DNA of 64,000 bases, taken from assembly GCA_018907035.1 (NCBI GenBank), contig JACCIC010000053.1:757501-821500 (forward strand). Reading direction: 5' to 3'. Below are positions 61,588 through 64,000 of this stretch, piece by piece. The DNA comes from Sycobia sp. Sy_11 (taxonomy: Eukaryota > Arthropoda > Insecta > Hymenoptera > Epichrysomallidae). The notes below the pieces were generated by a model, which had not been told where the DNA came from, did no database searches, and saw nothing but the letters and a program-made list of their open reading frames with translations. A program made the translations under genes and the position numbers. The first letter of the stretch is position 1, and every line of letters begins with the position of its first letter.

Positions 61588-62143
61588 CAGAGCCGTCTTT
61601 CAAGACCACGGAGCCCTGGGCCTACAAAAGCATCGAATCCATTTCTAAAACGGAGGGATTTTTTTCTCGCCACACTTTCGCAAACATCTTGGCGCTGGAA
61701 AATGGATTTGCATGGACGAATAATACCTATGTCAACATGAAGAACATTAAACTTTGTATATCTGTCTGGAAGATATGAACTTACCCAAGTTTCTTCATCC
61801 TTGGCGTGTTATTAATGATTCTACAAATAAAAATTTTATATTTTACACTTTTTTAGATTAAACTATTAACTATAAACGAACGAAACAGATATAATAATAA
61901 GAATTGCTGAAATCAGTTAGTTTTACTCTCCACAGAATAGGCAATAATACTTTCTTGAATTTGTAACAAATTTTATATAAATATAAGTTACCTTTACTTG
62001 GATTTTATTCAAATTATTCGTCAAAAGTATTTTTATATACGTTTTTTTAAAAATATTAAGTTCTCCCAGTGTCTCAAAGGTCCTTCGCAGCTTGAGACAA
62101 GTAGGCATGGGGCTCTTAACGCCTATGCATGACGACAGTTCTG
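61588..62143. mobile_element. hAT-like non-autonomous DNA transposon
   Basis: The left end CAGAGCCGTC, with GAGCCCTGGGCCTAC about 23 nt in, is mirrored at the right end (inverted CAGAACTGTC, with GAGCCCCATGCCTAC). The flanking 8-mers CATATAAA (61580-61587) and TAGATAAA (62144-62151) match at 6 of 8 positions, consistent with an old 8-bp target duplication. CAG...CTG ends and 8-bp duplications are hAT features. No transposase domain remains. Confidence 0.6.
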
Positions 62144-62151
62144 TAGATAAA

Positions 62152-64000
62152 TCATATATTATATATTACACAATCTAAGCTTACGTAATATTTTCTTTTT
62201 TTGAACTTTCATAAATGTCCGGCGCTCGTTAGATTTTTAAAAAATATATAGAAATTGAGAATAATAATTGTTCCAGCGGTTTAAGGACCATAAGATTATA
62301 TCTCGAGTTTTTAGAAATACTCGGATTGTTCAGAAATAAAATTATTTTTCGACTTTAAATTTTTAATTTTTGAAAAACGTTATATCAACTGCTATTCTTT
62401 AGAGTTTAAAATTTAATTTCGAAAAACATACCATTACGAATGGTTTTTCGTATATTCTGGAGAGATAAATATGTTTGCATTCGTCAGATTAGTAGACATT
62501 TATTATAACGACAAAACCTTTTTACACTTAAAATTATGGGTAGGTAATCTACAAAATATTGTTATTTTGAAAATGTTCGAATACACTTGATATGATTTAT
62601 TAATTCGAGTTTCATTTGTCTTAAAAAGTTTACCAAATCGGGCTTAATTAAAGATGTTTAATAGATTATATTAATCTCTTGTGGTCAACAATCTATTAAG
62701 TTTATTAATTGATGAAAAATTGACTTATCGTCAATTAAAATATATTTTTTATATTTAAAAGCATCATATACTGTAAATTACATAATTATCGATAACCAAT
62801 TTATTTAATTTAATCGATAATTACCTCATTATCATATATAGGATTGATTGTTTTCGCAGGTTTCGTTTTAAAATCAGAATATTTGTTATCCCTCTCTACT
62901 TGAATTCTATAATTATTATTATGATTTTTTAATTGTTTCAATCATGAACCATAATATTGTTCGATAAAATTTTTTTTTATCAATTTCATGATTTAAAAAA
63001 ATTGAAATAGATATTTGATATTTTCTGCCATCTGCAATCTCTAATCGTTTTTTAATCTCTTATTTTTCTTCCATCCTTCACGCTCCGTCTCAACGTGAAA
63101 ATATTGTAAATATTTCATGAATAAAAGATAAGAACTGTTCAGAAAAAAATAAGAAGAAAGGAATAAAAATATTCAGAGGAAATCCGCAGCCGTTCAGCGC
63201 CGGTCGCGAACGAAAGCAGCGGAGAAAGTATATCAAGTCAAGGATAACGGCTTTATTTTTCACATTTTATTTCTATTACCTCATTTATGTGTAATTATTG
63301 TATTTATAATTGAACAATATGTCTTGCAAGGTTTTTGCAAGATTTCGTATGTTCTGTATGCTCAACAATGTCCAAACTCGATATTATTTGATCCTTACAA
63401 TTCGCGTTTATGTAATTCCAGTTTAGACACTGTAAAATCAGTATTAAAATAATAAAAGAAAGAAAAAAAAAAGGAAATCGAATACTTGCACGTTAGCGCA
63501 ATCTAATTATGAAAAATCTTTCTATTTTAACTTAGCGCACAATGACTTTAAGGAAACGTTGATGTCAAAAAGAAATGCCTACGATCTAGAAAAAGACGGC
63601 TCATAAGAGTATACCAGGATTTTTTCTCACTAAAATTGTCCACAGTCTTAAACGAGCACATCATATTTTTGGGTAAATGGGATATCTCTCTCTCTCTCTC
63701 TCTCTCCTCTCCTTATCTCTAACTTACTTATAAAATCACCTATTTTTCGACCAACTCATAAGAGAGACAGATGGAGAATTCCAGAGAATATGAATCCTAA
63801 CTTCATTAGAAGTCATAGTATTCTGTTAGGATTATATTTATCAGTATTTGAGCATTTTCTCAAACATTGCACAGGCCCTTACAAATGCACATAAAGCACA
63901 GACGTATCGATTGAACCCTACTCTCTGATTGGATGATTGGTGCGGAGCAAATCTTTGGCCATGCAACCTACGTGGGCCATTTAATGGCATATGTTTAATC
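62152..64000. other. AT-rich right end without a recognisable gene
   Basis: Contains a short (TC)n at 63687-63708 and a small GC-richer stretch at 63180-63260. I see no open frame above 60 codons with any family signature and no splice-site chain. Confidence 0.5.

Overview
This is eukaryotic DNA from an arthropod, most likely an insect and probably a hymenopteran. The evidence is spliced genes with short GT-AG exons, a TATA plus TCAGT core promoter, AATAAA poly(A) signals, a clear coracle (protein 4.1) FERM gene, a tandem pair of small secreted S1-family genes, and AT-rich DNA packed with dinucleotide microsatellites. The species cannot be fixed from the sequence.

Layout. 1-19.2 kb: no gene I can support. 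It is a mosaic of GC-rich, CpG-containing patches and very long (TA)n, (CA)n and (CT)n tracts, with two unassigned minus-strand splice donors near 16.9 and 17.5 kb. 19.2-27.9 kb: coracle (cora) on the minus strand. Five well-supported exons encode the start codon, the whole FERM domain and the FERM-adjacent region. Two further exons continue the reading frame, and one symmetrical exon near 20.9 kb is a candidate. The conserved C-terminal domain was not found in the window. 28-34 kb: upstream of cora, with CpG-rich patches, a minus-strand donor at 32.80 kb that could end a 5' non-coding first exon, and a GC-rich block that repeats motifs found at 18.5-19.2 kb. 34.06-35.0 kb: a small inverted-repeat element and a broken Penelope-like GIY-YIG fragment. 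Large microsatellites stop at about 35.2 kb.

37.9-61.4 kb: a cluster of chymotrypsin-fold genes on the plus strand. Two copies are intact, at 37,997-41,688 (277 aa) and 46,101-56,654 (275 aa). They share intron phases (1, 2, 0), the lengths of exons 1 and 2 (61 and 298 nt), and an identical 17-nt promoter element at the same distance from the ATG. Both keep the zymogen cleavage site and Asp194 but have lost catalytic residues: the first has Ser for His57 and Ala for Ser195, and the second has Thr, Asn and Asn in place of His57, Asp102 and Ser195. They are therefore non-catalytic serine protease homologues. Two further decayed copies of the promoter, exon-1 and intron-1 region lie at 58.1-58.4 and 61.1-61.35 kb, so the array once had at least four members.

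Mobile elements in the right half include a near-perfect inverted-repeat mariner-type MITE inside intron 1 of the second gene, a hAT-like element at 61.6-62.1 kb, a foldback element in intron 2 of the first gene, and an inverted pair of an unclassified repeat at 49.8 and 59.3-60.0 kb.
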